Assembly (NCBI GenBank): GCA_012861695.1
Contig: JAAOOA010000155.1
Location: forward strand, 528,001 to 592,000
Length of the DNA: 64,000 nucleotides
DNA from: Trematomus loennbergii
Taxonomy: Eukaryota; Chordata; Actinopteri; Perciformes; Nototheniidae
Reading direction: 5' to 3'
The translations under genes were made by a program, and so were the position numbers. The notes beneath the pieces were generated by a model, which was not told where the DNA came from, searched no databases, and saw only the letters and a program-made list of their open reading frames with translations. Shown here one piece after another: positions 1-11,776 of this stretch; the first letter of the stretch is position 1, and the number at the start of each line of letters is the position of its first letter.

Positions 1-12
1 AGTTCTGAAGAG

Positions 13-888
13 CAGTGAATCTCAAATGGGGGTACATGGTCCTCTAGTGGTACCTTTGGGGTACTGCAGGGTGTAAATGAGGTTTAGTGATGCAAACTAC
101 TAAAAGTGTACCTTAGCAAAATGATGCAGCTATATTCATGTCCTGGGTTATTGCACAGTGTATTACTGAAAGTGTTTTATTGATTGATCAGACACAGATG
201 ACACATCACTATATTGTATTATATTAGGTTTTTATTTTGATATCAAAAAGGTGTGGGGTACTTGGCAGAGGCAGTATTTAAAATGGAGAGGTGTTGCTGA
301 AAAGGATCAGGTTTTATGGTGGTAAAAACACAATTACACCAATTAAATATGTCTTCGACATTAGGACACATATTTTAGACGGACCTTTAACATTCATTTA
401 TTGTCATTGGTATAAAAGGCGAATCCCTTTCCTGTTGAACAGTGGAATAAATTGTAATAACACACTTGATAGATAAGGTTATTTATGTCACACTAATGAT
501 CACACTGTTATTGTAAACACACAGAGAACAAAATATATTATATATAGTATAAGAAAGAACCAATAACATCACCCAAGGATATAAGATAGTGTTTCAAAGC
601 AAAGACAATGGTTTATGATTTCACTCTGAAGTGTATATAAAAGTTAGTGTGGGAAACAAAATGGGTTTTATTACATTTAGTGGTGTTAGGTATTCCCATA
701 AGGCTGCTGAGAACATTATTAAACCACATTCCCTGCTGCTGTGTTTTCTGAGCTGATTCCAGGGTGAAACTAGCAGGTTTTGCTCGTATGAAAAAGTAAG
801 AAAAATACCAACTTTCCCACGCTGAAGAAGATTAAAGTGATATAGGAGAAATGAAATGATACCGTGAAGTCAGTCAAGCTGGAGGAAT
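13..888. repeat. Dispersed 0.88 kb repeat, copy 1
   Basis: This segment recurs in the same orientation at 29951-30831 with only scattered small differences. Both copies begin with CAGTGAATCTCAAATGG, which resembles the ends of fish hAT-type elements. Homology stops at GGAGGAAT (888 and 30831). No matching inverted end was found on the right, so the class is uncertain. No long open frame is present. Confidence 0.8.
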
Positions 889-981
889 CCGGGTACTTTT
901 ACGTGATGTGCGTGAAATTATTTAGATCTCCGCCATCTTTTTGATGCAACCATCAGTCTTGAGAGACCGCAGTCCGTGACG
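889..981 (+). promoter_or_regulatory. Probable promoter and first non-coding exon of the SAMD3-like gene
   Basis: Directly after the dispersed repeat lies a short segment with a YY1-like motif (CCGCCATCTTTTT, about 932-944). It is followed by a stretch that ends in a good donor site (GTGACG/GTAAGT, donor at 982). The same donor context recurs in the cassettes downstream, which supports an untranslated 5' exon. No TATA box is evident. The transcription start is inferred. Confidence 0.45.
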
Positions 982-1350
982 GTAAGTTATCGCTAAGTTT
1001 CATAATTTGTTCCCCAGATAGCTTACATTGATTTTGCTTGAAAATACAGTTGTGTGTGTGGTAGGTAGCGTAATTGTAAATGTATTGTTTTTATTACTAG
1101 CTTGCTAATTACTACTATTTGACTGTCATGACCAGGTGCAGGTGCACAGACCATACAGTCAATGCTTGCTTGCTAAACTAACTGTCGAATTAGATATGTA
1201 TGTCGAATTAACGTTAGATATGTAACAGAAAATGTAATCATTACGAAGACCAATATATTGCACATGTCTATCGTTAGTTCGACAGCGAGCTAACAAGCTC
1301 TAGTGTTCGTAAAAAAGTTGTTCGATAATTGCCGCCTTTTCCTTTTCTAG

Positions 1351-2100
1351 CATGTTCTCCGTCAAGTCTCCGTCTAACGGAAGCAGTCCGTCTTGCAGCA
1401 AGTGTGATCGCTTGGCCTCGCCCTCGACAGACTGCAGTCAGTGAGTGACGGTAAGTTATCTAGATAACGTTACATTTAATTTGTTCCCCTGTTATCTAAC
1501 ATTACTTAATTTGAAAATAACGTTACAGTTGTGTAGTTGCTAATAATGTTTACTAGCTTGCTAAGAATATTTGTCTGTACTGGCCGTGCACCTGGTTGCT
1601 AAACGTTAGCTAGCTGGCTAGTTAGCTAGCCGGTTAGTTAGTTAGTTAGTTAGCTAGCTGTCGAATTAGACACGGATGTCAAATTAGATAACATTAGCTA
1701 TGTTACATACTATTATGTCATTACAAACACCAACGTATTGCACATGTCTAACGATAGTTCGACAGCTAGCTAGCTAAGAGGTTCTGGTGTCGGTCCTTAT
1801 TGGTATAGTTAGCCGACTTCGCGAACAACCTTTTTTTTTTCCTATTTCCTTTCACTAGCACTATCTCAGTGTCACCTAAGCAGCCATCAGTCCCCGCAGG
1901 TTTCGACCGTGTGGTCTCGACAGACCGCGTGACTGTAAGTTATCTACGTTTCATTGAATTTGTTCCCCAAGTGAAATAATTTATGTGTATGTACAGTAAT
2001 AAAGTTGTTGGCTAATTGGCTCCTTTTCCTTTCTAGCACGTGTTCTTCTGCTCCGTGCGGAAGCAGCCATCTTGTGTGGCCTCGACAACGACTGCATGCA
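1351..2100 (+). other. Three further 5' leader exon cassettes
   Basis: Exon-like blocks at 1351-1450, 1859-1934 and 2037-2100 each follow a TTTCTAG or TTCACTAG acceptor and end at a GTAAGT or GTGAGT donor. With the first exon (to 981) they share the elements GCAGCCATC or GCAGTCCGTC and CGACAGACCGC, so they look like copies of one ancestral exon. The intervening introns also repeat: CACATGTCTA...AGTTCGACAG occurs near 1261 and 1741, about 480 bp apart. The blocks have no start codon in a long frame, so they are probably alternative untranslated exons of the gene beginning at 2839. Confidence 0.5.
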
Positions 2101-2832
2101 GTGAGTTTTTCTTGTCACACAGAACGATTTTTTTCTCTCTTGGAAGACCAGAAGCTGTGTGGTTCATAAACACATTTTCTTACTCAATATCTTACCCTTA
2201 GCCTAACCCTTTTATTTTAAATAGTATAATGTTGGAGAAAAAGAAATGGCTCAGAATACTGAAATCTGTATTTGTTGTCATCTTTTTTTCCTTCTAATTT
2301 GTTATTATTTGGTGCAGGCACGAAACATACTACCAATAGAAATACATTGCTTCTAAAATCGTTCTGTGTCAGAATACTGAAATCTGTATTATATTTTTTT
2401 AAATCTCTTTTTCCTTCTAATTTGTTATTATTTACATTGCTTTTAAAATCGTTCTGTGTGACACGGAAAAAATGGGGAAATCGTGTTGGTGAACACAAAT
2501 CAATAGATACTTTTTTGACTATAACACGAAATGCTGTGACACTGGGTTGCAACACACCAACACTGTGCATAATTTGTTCCCGAAACGTATGTCATGCACA
2601 GATAGAAGCCTCTCAGCTTAAAGATACAAAAATAAAAGAACAGAGCATAAAGTAGAATTTATTTATCTAAAGACAGTTCCAATTTATATTATGCCACCCT
2701 TACACAATTTGAGTATTTGCTTGCTTAAGAAGGGGAAGTTGTGATGCATCATGTGAAAAATCTAATAACTTGTGGAATAACAAATGTTGTATCTCCATTT
2801 TACCCATATAGGGCTCTTGCTCTTCTCTTCAG
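2101..2832. other. Last leader intron, no recognised feature
   Basis: AT-rich sequence with a short internal duplication: CAGAATACTGAAATCTGTATT-like blocks near 2250 and 2370, each followed by CCTTCTAATTTGTTATTATTT. Open frames on both strands here have no recognisable domain and are read as chance. Confidence 0.5.
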
Positions 2833-2838
2833 CTGAAG

Positions 2839-3047
2839 ATGATAGTCAAAGTGCAATACCGAAACCAAAAGAAGTACATCAAAATTCCAGAAGCTTGTTT
2901 TGGCATCTTCATCACTGAAGGCAAGTATATGAACTGCATATGAATCAGAATACCTTTATTAGTCCCACAGAGGGGAATTTTGCGATCCACCCTCATTAAC
3001 CTACTGTTACATTAGATGGACATGATGCACTATTGAGGCAGTTCCCC

Positions 3048-3081
<34 letters not shown>

Positions 3082-6000
3082 AAGCTTATATTTGGTCTTC
3101 AATCCTTTTAGTAAAAGAGAGGTTTTCCATCCCTGTGGACAACATCTTATCAGTGGAGGATGACACTGGCACAGAAGTGGACGACTACGCATTTCCAGAT
3201 CTACTGACTACCAGTGGAATATGCTTTGTCATCAAAGATGAACTGAATGACAGTGGTGGTGAGTGACGACAATAGACCCTTTTCTCAGCAGCTATTTTGA
3301 CGTCATAGCAGGGTAAACACAGGTGTAATAGATCAAATTAATTATGGCCCCGATCTATTTAGTGTGTCACAGCCATTCCAGTGAGACAGCATATTATCAG
3401 GGCCCTGGCCTGCCTACATCCTAAATTACATCTCTGTTTACGCAGCATGTCAACATGGCTGCTGAGAAAAGGGTCTATTTTACATTTCTCAATTGTATTG
3501 TATGCTGATTATCCCCATGCAAGTGTCAAGCACACCACACATTTCATTGCTATAAACAATACTATCTTAAAAGGTAAAGTATTGTTTATAGGAATCAAAT
3601 GTGTGGTGTGATTGACACGTGCATGGGTAAAGGCATACTCAACTGATTTAGTGAAAATACATAATTTTGTACTTACTTGGGGGTCTTGTTGAAAGCCTTG
3701 TTGTTAAGCTTTTGCTAGACTAAAAACCACCATTGCTGTCTAAGTATTGGTCCCAAGTAGAGTGCGCTCTTGTGGACAACGACTTTGGGACTCATACTTG
3801 CGATGGAGGTTTTCAGTGGGTTTGTTGTCTTTTTGAGAACACTTCACCAGTAGATTACATAAAGACATGACAAAGGAAGACCATATAATTTCAATATTCA
3901 TATTTAATATCTCTTGTGTGATGACATTATTTTCCAGAGCCATCCTCATCCTCCGCTTCAGGCACAGATACTCTTTCAGTCACTTCGAAAAGCAGCAGTG
4001 AGAACGATTTCTACAGTGGCACTCTGAAACGCTTCAGAAAAGAGGAGGAGGCTTTGCAGGGTCCACAAGCCAAAAATGTGAGTACATTTTAGTGACATCT
4101 GTCCATCCGTGTGTCTGTACCAGTAGATTGCTCATAAACCTATACTGCTTACTTAACGGGTGTCATTTTTGTGTGTTTTTTTAAGCTGATAAAACAGGTT
4201 CTGCTGACCAAACCAGGAGGAAGTGATGTGCTGAAGGAGTATGAGGAAAAAGGAACAATTAGTCCTGCCACAAGAAAAGTGATGGTGAACATTCTAGTTG
4301 CAGACATGGTGCAGAGTGAGGGGTAAGATTCAAATTTGTTATAGCTTTGCATGAAAGTGTCATGTATGTATAGGTTAAGTGTGGATAAAGTTGGTGCAAT
4401 TGTATTTCTACATAAATTGAGTTCATTAAGTTTATATGTTCTAAAACGAAGTCTCAGTGGCGTTTTTTTTTTCAGAGGAAAATACTCTGAGCATGCGCAG
4501 TGTAGTTTTTACAGTCACCGTAGACAGTGAGAGGGAGGGGCATGATCGGGTTTTGTCCCACATGGCTCAAAACGGCTCAATAGGCACACACTGTAGACAC
4601 TAATTAGAAGAACACAGACTAAAACAGCAATGTACAGACGAATCAGATGATTAAACATGATCTTAAAATATATTTATTTTTTTGTACATTATTTTTAATA
4701 CTTTCTGCTGACACTAGGTGGGGGTGTCCCTAATGACCAGTCGCCACTGCTCTTAGACTTAAATGAATGAAATGTTGAAAATGACTTTTTGCTCTACAGG
4801 AGAATCCCTCAGCGACTGACCAAAGAGAAGTATGCACTGGGGATTGTTACCCTGTTTCCCTCGCTCCAAGATCCACATGGGAAGACAGGATATGTGAGTT
4901 ATTCTTGATTATGATCAAAGTAGACTGTTTTAGATGGCTTACATGGTTCCTTGAATGCTGTGGGATTTATACTGTAGGGTAGTTTAATTCATTTGGGCGG
5001 CTGTGGCTCAGGAGGTAGAGCGGATAGTCCAATGACTGCGAGGTTGGTGGTTCAAATCCCGGCTCCTCCTGTCCACATGTCAAAGTGTCCTTAGGCAAGT
5101 GTAAGACACAGAACCCCGAATTGCTCCCAATGAGCAGGCCTGCACTTTGCATGGCAGCTGCCGCCATTGGTTATGTGAATGTTTGTGTCAATGGGTGAAT
5201 TGTCAATTTTATCCAAAGCGCTATATACAGTAAGTGCAGTCCATGTACCATTCCTCTTATTTCCTTTTTGGTCAGGAGCATTTTTATGACGGGCAGAAAG
5301 GCGGTGGGTTTCTAGCGTGGCGACTGAAGTCCGTTCAGAGAGCAACACGACTTCCTGTGAGGTCCAAGGATTCCAGAATAGAAGAGAATGGAGGCCCCAT
5401 GCTAAGGAGAGAGATAGGCCACTGTGATGATCATCCAGATGAGCAGAGATTTCAAGAGCTCATATCTGTGATGAATCATACAAACGACAGAGAAGTCATC
5501 ATGAAGAAGATGAGAGACACACTGGAATATAGACAGCGCCTTGTCCACGATCCTGACAGATCCTCCACTGTCCTTTCAGTATTCCCGCGCCTGCTGGACA
5601 CTAAAGGATTGGTAATATTTTATTTGTTGCTTATGAATGTTATTTATTAGTAAATCTATTTTGATAGACGTTTTAAGCAACCTTCAGTTAAATGGAGATG
5701 ATCTACACCTGTGAAATTGGCATTAGTAGTAAATTGAAAACCTGATGGTGGTTCTTGCGTTTGTGCTGTATATGTGTTTTAGATTCTCCAAGACTTCAGT
5801 CTCCTCTTTGGGTCAGAAACTCCATCCAAACTACTGGAAAAGTGGCCAACCTCCTTCAAAGCAAAGGTCATCCAACAGGCAGAAATGCTGACTTCCACAC
5901 CCTTGCTGAAGCGCTTGTTGTTGTCTGCCAAGAACCAAAGGGGTGATGAACCATCACTGGAATCACCAGGTATGGTTTTAGGAACTGCATTATCATGTCA

Positions 6001-7781
6001 TATTGCCCATTGTAAATTGTCTATGTGAGGCTGGAGGGAGTGTATGACCACACAGTTGGAGAATTTTTTTATACAGTCTATGGTTGCTACAAAGGATTGT
6101 GGGTAATGTCCGTCAAACTTCCAGGTTCCTCCATGGGACGTTATTTCGGAAAAAGTATGCATTGAAGTCAATGGAGAGAGAAAGATTATCTTTCGATCCC
6201 GTTTGAATTGTGCCACGAATTACACATATGATGTTTGTCAATCTTAAATAATAATTTCCATGTCAAAAAAGTCACAGTTTGTCGTAAAACTGTTGAAATA
6301 TAAGACTATGAAATGTGTGTGTATGTACAGCTCTCAACATGCCCAGACTTGTAGTGATTTTCGCCTCTTTTAATACTTTTAATACCACATTACATCACAC
6401 GTTTGATGCGCGCCCGTGATTGAAAATCTCTTTATTTAAAAAAATTACGGGGAATACGGATCTCGGGGTCTCCCTGCTCCCTGTGCGACGCGTCATATGA
6501 CGTCACATGTTTGGCATGTCACGATTGAATATGCTTTATTTAAAACAAGGACAATAAACAAAGCAGTCTTCACAACGGCCGGACAAAATACTTTGAGCCG
6601 CCCTATAGCCAAAGCCCGAAACACTGTTTAAAGCATAATAAAGACAATATATATAGAGAGCATAACGTATCTATGCCACAATTTTAGATGCCGGGTAGCC
6701 ATTAACGCCATTAAACCGTTAAACAACATAACAGACATAATATCGATAGCAGCGTCCCTAGCAACCACCTTGGTAACAATGAAAACGTTGTATTTACACA
6801 ATTTCCTGAAGTATTCTTCATAATAACTAGCAAACCAAAGATCATGTACATACATACATAACAACTCATATTCTCGCATCAAATGACATCAAAACGCATT
6901 TTAATGGCCAAACTAACCTTAAAATAGGCATTTTCTACCGAGAATAAAACGAAGGTCGGCCATGTTTTTTTTATTTCTGCGGAGAGAAAGTTGAAGATCA
7001 CGTGACATAGACGCCAGCCATTGAAAATGAATCGTGGAAAAAAAACACGTAGGGATCCTACAATTTCAGAGCCGTTTTTGTAGAAATACTACGTCCCAAG
7101 TTGTGGACCAACGTAGTTATTACACGTTTAGATGTGAGACTGGGTTGTCTTTTCTTACAGAGTGGGACAGTGATATGGCATCCATTCTCCTCCTTCTGCA
7201 CCTCCTGTCACCCCAGCCTGCGGGAAGGAAGAAAACCCAGAAGATCAGTGTAGCTCAGGCCATTGACCATCTGGTCGTATTTCACAAGGTATGTGGCAGG
7301 TTTAAGAATGTTAGATCTAACCACCAGCACTACTACAGAGAGCTGTCACTATGATAAAGTAGGACTAGGCTAGTGCAAATATAAACTATTCCTAAAAACA
7401 CACTTGCATATTACACACACATGCGCATAGTTAGCCATGTAAAATGAAAATGTTGCTTGCCTTCAGTCCTGTAGGAGTCTGGATGAGCACCTTCAGAGCC
7501 ATATGGACACGAGCCAGCCATATCTTCTTGCTTCAGGGACCAGCAAGGAGGCCATCGGCAACTTCTTCATTCTGATCGACAAGAAGCTCATCCCCTGTGA
7601 GGCTACCACTTCCTTAGATGAACTTTTTAAGCTTCACTTTGTCTTAGGGACTAGCTATGATCCAGCACTCAAAAGCATGTACACATTTCTGCAAACAACT
7701 GTCTATAACATAGACGTTGACACCACCAGTGAGAGCCCCAAGGTCAAGGAACTGAGAACTAAGTTTGTGAGTAATGTATAA
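2839..7781 (+). CDS. SAMD3-like family protein, nine coding exons, intact
   Basis: Coding exons at 2839-2920, 3112-3258, 3938-4077, 4186-4322, 4800-4893, 5276-5611, 5783-5969, 7161-7288 and 7467-7781 join in phase to give 521 codons with no internal stop. Intron 1 uses a GC donor (GAAG/GCAAGT); the other introns are GT-AG. The protein starts MIVKVQYRKQKKYIK, a short ubiquitin-like N-terminal region with a TGTEVDDYAFPDL block. It continues with LTKEKYALGIVTLFPSL, EHFYDGQ...FLAWRLK and HDPDRSSTVLSVFPR, and ends with FVLGTSYDPALKSMYTF and TVYNIDVDTTSESPKVKEL. These blocks are typical of teleost proteins named sterile alpha motif domain-containing protein 3-like. No SAM domain or membrane segment was seen and the molecular role is not established. 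The family is often multicopy in fish. The stop codon overlaps the start of the next open frame by 8 bases. Confidence 0.85.
2944..3079. repeat. Dispersed-repeat tail and GT microsatellite in intron 1
   Basis: ATCAGAATACCTTTATTAG-type sequence at 2944-2990 is a common fish dispersed-repeat tail. A GT run occupies about 3051-3079. It lies some 30 bases upstream of the exon 2 acceptor. Confidence 0.6.
4994..5250 (+). mobile_element. tRNA-derived SINE in intron 5
   Basis: The unit begins GGGCGGCTGTGGCTCAGG, with an A-box-like GTGGCTCAGGAGGTAGAG and a B-box-like GGTTCAAATCCC. The body is fish-SINE-like (GTCCTTAGGCAAG, GAATTGCTCCC) and ends in CTATATACAGTAAGTGCAGTCC. This is the layout of a widespread teleost tRNA-derived SINE. 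It ends only about 25 bases before the acceptor of the exon at 5276. Confidence 0.8.
5970..7160. other. Intron 7 of the SAMD3-like gene, probably holding old repeat sequence
   Basis: This 1.2 kb intron is far longer than its neighbours. It contains sequence that looks foreign: phrases such as CAAAGGATTGTGGGTAATG and GAAGTCAATGGAGAGAGAAAG near 6090-6185, and CAGCCATTGAAAATGAATCG near 7016-7035. No terminal inverted repeats or coding frame could be assigned. Confidence 0.35.
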
Positions 7782-9012
7782 GTGTTACATTTGCAGATTA
7801 TTGCTTGATACGCCTGGATCCTTAACTCGGCACCTTAAGCTTGTTCATGGCTTGTATCCAGGAAAACATTTTAATTTGATATGCGCTCAGGATGGCTGCT
7901 CATTGCAGTTCAAAAGTTTTTTAGGTTTTAAAAAACACTTGAAGAAATACCATGATAAGGATGTGGTCGTTTCAAGCAATAATCCTTCATCACCAGTCCA
8001 ACAAGCTGTTATTCTCAGGGAAGACATTTTACATGTTGGTGATTCTGACATGGATCAAGATTTGCCGAATCAGCAGGCCAGTGGGTCTGGATCTTCCATC
8101 TCTAAAGATCAGTCGAAAGAAATGTGTGCATCTATTATAGCCAAATTACAGGGCAGTGGTGTTGCCAATAGTGTTATATTGTCCGTTGTTGAAAGCATGG
8201 AAGAGTATGTTGATGAAGTTCACACAAATCTGAAGGAACAAGTGTTGAGTGTAGTGCCTCCTGATAATGCCTGTCGCATCGCAGTTGAGGAAGTTTTCAA
8301 AAATGTACATAATTCTTTCACTGACTTTAACACAGACAGTAAATGGAGGAAATATTTCAGTGACAAATGGGGGGTTGTCGAACCAGTCGAAGTGCACTTG
8401 GGTGTTCGATTCAAAGAGAAACAAAATCTCTGGAATATATGAACAGGTACCAGTCAACGACACTTTCATTTATGTACCCATCTTGAAGACCTTGGAGTTT
8501 ATTTTCAAGAATGAGGAAGTATGTCAACACATTCATGACACCAGACACAGTGACATGTATCAGGACTTTTCTGATGGACAGTATTATAAAAAAATTGCAC
8601 AGTAATGCACTTCAAGTTTATTATGACGATTTTGAAACGGCAAACCCATTAGGGTCTAAACAAGGCATTCATAAACTTGGATGTTTATATTTCACTCTTC
8701 GTAACTTGCCACCGCGCCTGAATTCTTCTCTAATGAATATCCACCTCATTTCATTGTTTCACTCTCAGGACGGGAAAAAGTATGGCATTGACAGAATACT
8801 TAGTCCATTGGTTGAGGACATAAAAGTACTGGAACAGGGAATGAAAGTGTTGTTTGCTGAGCAACCAATCTATGGTACCATTGCACAGATTACAGGTGAC
8901 AATCTAGGCTTAAATGGCCTTCTTGGATATGTGGAATCTTTCAGTGCAAACCATTATTATAGGATGTGTCTCACTGACAAAACATCAGCTCAGACTGTGT
9001 TCACAAGACCCC

Positions 9013-10660
9013 TGTGGATCTTCTAGGATGAGAAACTCTCACCTGGGGATCCGGAGCCCGTCGTCCAATCGGATCAGAGCCCTCGGATCAATTAAAGCCA
9101 GTGTCCAGTGTACCAACCGCCCAGATCCCCCCCCACCCCAAATGCTCTTTGACACCCCCTGCTGGCTGCATGCTTGATATGACAAAGATGTTGTGAAAAG
9201 AAAGAAATAAGCAGTCAGAGATATTCAAGTTTAAAAATACCTTTTTATTTATTACAAGTTTTACACTTTATGTATTTATGTATTTTATTTATCTTCATCC
9301 TCCACCCTGCCGTGGAGCAGGAAGATGAAAGAAATCCTCTCTGTCATATCCCTCCTCCTCTTCAACAGTCACCTCCTCGCTGTCATCGGGCACATCGGGA
9401 TCATCAGGGAGGGGCTGCAGAACCTTTCCCGTCTGATTGTACAGGTAGCTGATCCCGATGAGCTCACCTGAGGAAGAAGAGAGGAACTAGATTCTTAATA
9501 TCAGTTGTTTTCACCTTGTTCTGATGTTCTCAAACAGGAACCTTCCAGAAGCATCGGCTCTGAGTCTGAAGTATCACCTGTGTACTGCAGCGGCTTCACG
9601 TGGCTCTCTCTGGTGGAGAGTGTACTGCTGCTGGCCGCTGTAGCAGTTGATGCCAGCCCCCCCCGCTGCCGCCTTTCCCCGGTCCTCGTTCCACCTCGTG
9701 AGCCCCTCCAACAGTAACATTTGGAGGAATGTCCCCCTCGCAGAGGAGCCTGCAACATGACACACAAACGTCAGGGTTTTACACCCAGGGAGAGAGAAAG
9801 TGTAAAACTCTTGCCTCACCCGGGATGAACCTGTGGAGGTGCAGGTGGAAGGACTCTGGACGTGGAGCCGCGGGCAGAGACACCCCCCCCCCCCCCCCCC
9901 CCCTGGATCCTGAAGGGGAGAGGCTCTGATTATTCAGTGTCTGAATTCATGTCTGAACATGAAACATGTTGAATTGTTTCCTGTAAGAGCTGTACCTGAA
10001 TGCAGGGGATGTGATGCCTCTGTGTCTTCAGGATCTCCTCCATGCGGCGTCGGTCCGCAGGGGGACGTTCATGGCATCGGTGGCCCCCTTGAACGCCTCC
10101 ACCGCCTCTCCAAGGAGACGCTCGTTCTCCTGAGCCCCACGCGTGCGGCGGCGGCGGCAGTGCCGACCTAACTCCTTGCTGGACGGCGTCCTTCTGGACC
10201 GTCCGCCTGCAGGGCCGTCTCCAAGAGGACAGGTCCTCCGGGTCCCACTCGAAGATGCAGCTGGAGAGACGCCGCATGAACTCGGGGTAGAGGAGGTGGC
10301 TCTCGGAGGTCACGCCTACTGCCAGTCGGCGTATAAAGTGCCAGATGTCCAGCCTGACAGCCAGGCGTGGCCAGGCGGGGAAGAGAGCAGCTGCAGCGCA
10401 GGTGCCTCCGTCCCTCCGGCAGCAGTCCCTGTCCACATACAGGACCTGTGGAGGCTCCTTCCCTGCCAGCTGGTACCGGTCCTGCAGGCCCCGCGCCATG
10501 TCTCTCAGGCCGTAGCCCTCAGCGGCCGTCAGCACGGACATCAGGACCTGCCCCAGCTCGTTCCCCACGCTGCTCATCCACAGAGTGGTACCAGCGTCTG
10601 CTCCCGCCAGCTTCTTGGTCACCTGTGTCAAATTATCATATAATCATTAAAAAAAACATA
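9013..10660. mobile_element. Left part of a 7.7 kb insertion in the Tnp2-like gene
   Basis: The host frame stops matching after GTGTTCAC (about 9007-9014) and resumes at GATGACCCGCGGGTGATT (about 16729). The inserted DNA comprises this segment, the Harbinger element (10661-16225) and a 0.5 kb right flank (16226-16728). No convincing terminal repeats for the outer insertion were found. Its main content is the minus-strand gene fragment at 9295-10622. Confidence 0.5.
9295..10622 (-). pseudogene. 3' exons of a DDE transposase-like (DUF6729-like) gene
   Basis: Three exons read on the minus strand: 10622-9996 (after a GACACAG acceptor), 9749-9515 and 9467-9295. The first encodes PPQVLYVDRDCC, LAVRLDIWHFIRRLAVG and LSSCIFEWDPEDL, and ends RRRMEEILKTQRHHIPCIQ. 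The second has LLLEGLTRWNEDRG. The third reads ELIGISYLYNQTG and ends in acidic residues before a stop. A polyadenylation-like AATAAA lies near 9243. These blocks match a fish multicopy family with a transposase-like fold; the DUF6729 label is from memory and tentative. Two frame changes in the first exon (near 10170 and 10060) break it. The 5' exons are missing, apparently cut off by the Harbinger insertion. Confidence 0.6.
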
Positions 10661-10667
10661 TAGTCTT

Positions 10668-11776
10668 ATGGCGCATTTCCACTACACGGTCGGCCTCGGC
10701 CACGCTCGGTACGGCTTGGCCGCCAAATGTGTTTGGATGCTCGACCGAGCTACCGAGTGGTGGGGTGTGATTGTTCCATCTTTCACAGACACTCAGTGGG
10801 TGGATAACTTTAGGATGTCTGAGGAAACATACACCTACCTGTGCAACAAACTGCGGCCAGCGCTGGAGAGACAGGACACAGCATTCCGCAAGTGTATACC
10901 TCTAAAGAAGAGGGTGGCCATCGCACTGTGGAAGCTTGCGACCGGCTCAGAGTACAGAAGCATTGGACATCTTTTCGGAGTGAGCAACACAACTGTGTGC
11001 CGGTGTGTGCAAGACTTCTGTGCTGCTGCAGAGACGTTGTTAGTACCGGAACTAATTCGTTCACCAGACGGGGAGAAGTTTGCAGAAATGGCCGACTACA
11101 ATGAGAAGAGGTGGGGGCTCCCACAGTGTGTAGGTGCTATTGATGGATCACACATACCCATCTTGGCACCACAGGAATACCACTGGGACTATTTCAACCG
11201 TAAAGGCTGGCACTCCATCATCCTTCAAGGAGTTGTAGATGGAAAGGGACATTTCTGGAATGTGTTTGCAGGAATGCCTGGGAGCTGCATGATGCTCGGG
11301 TTTTGAGGCTGTCCTCATTGTGGGAGTTGGCCAGTCGTGGCAACTACTTTCCACCTTGCACCAGGAACATTGGTGGGGTGAATGCTGGCTATTACATCCT
11401 GGGAGACAATGCCTATCCCTTGCAAAACTGGCTCATGAAAACGTTCCCTGACAATAGACAGCTGACAGCAGAACATGTGATCTACAACAAGAACATTTGC
11501 AGAGCACGGGTAGTGGTCGAAAACGCTTTTGGTAGACTGAAGGGAAGGTGGCGTTGCCTCATGAAAAGAAATGACTGTGATGTGAAACTTGTGAAATCTA
11601 TGGTGCTGACATGCTGTGCTCTGCATAACCTCTGCGAGAGTCATGAAGAGGCCTATGATGATGAATGGGATGCACCAGCAGCAGCAGCAGAGCCTGGGGT
11701 AGCAGTGGCACAAGGTGCAGAGGAGGGGGGCACTGACATAAGAGAGGGTTTGATGCGCTACCTGAATAGTAATTGA
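10668..11776 (+). pseudogene. Harbinger transposase (DDE_Tnp_4), one frameshift
   Basis: The protein contains a helix-turn-helix-like region (EYRSIGHLFGVSNTTVCRCV) followed by a DDE nuclease domain. The catalytic residues are visible: D in CVGAIDGSHIP (codon 11142-11144), D in YYILGDNAYP (11405-11407) and E in RARVVVENAFGRLKGRW (11519-11521). The usual GSxHDARV block is split by a missing base near 11286. The upstream frame therefore ends at TGA 11304 while the rest continues in the next frame to a stop at 11776. The true start is unclear: the frame is open back into the terminal repeat, and family length suggests a start near 10760-10815. The deletion could be real or an assembly error. Confidence 0.85.

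Noticed and set aside
4994..5066. tRNA gene
   Set aside because: A- and B-box-like motifs are present, but no acceptor stem or cloverleaf closes and the sequence continues as a typical fish SINE body.
5998..7354. Several 70-106 codon frames in intron 7 of the SAMD3-like gene
   Set aside because: No recognisable domain. Only 7161-7288 is coding, as shown by splice sites and family match.
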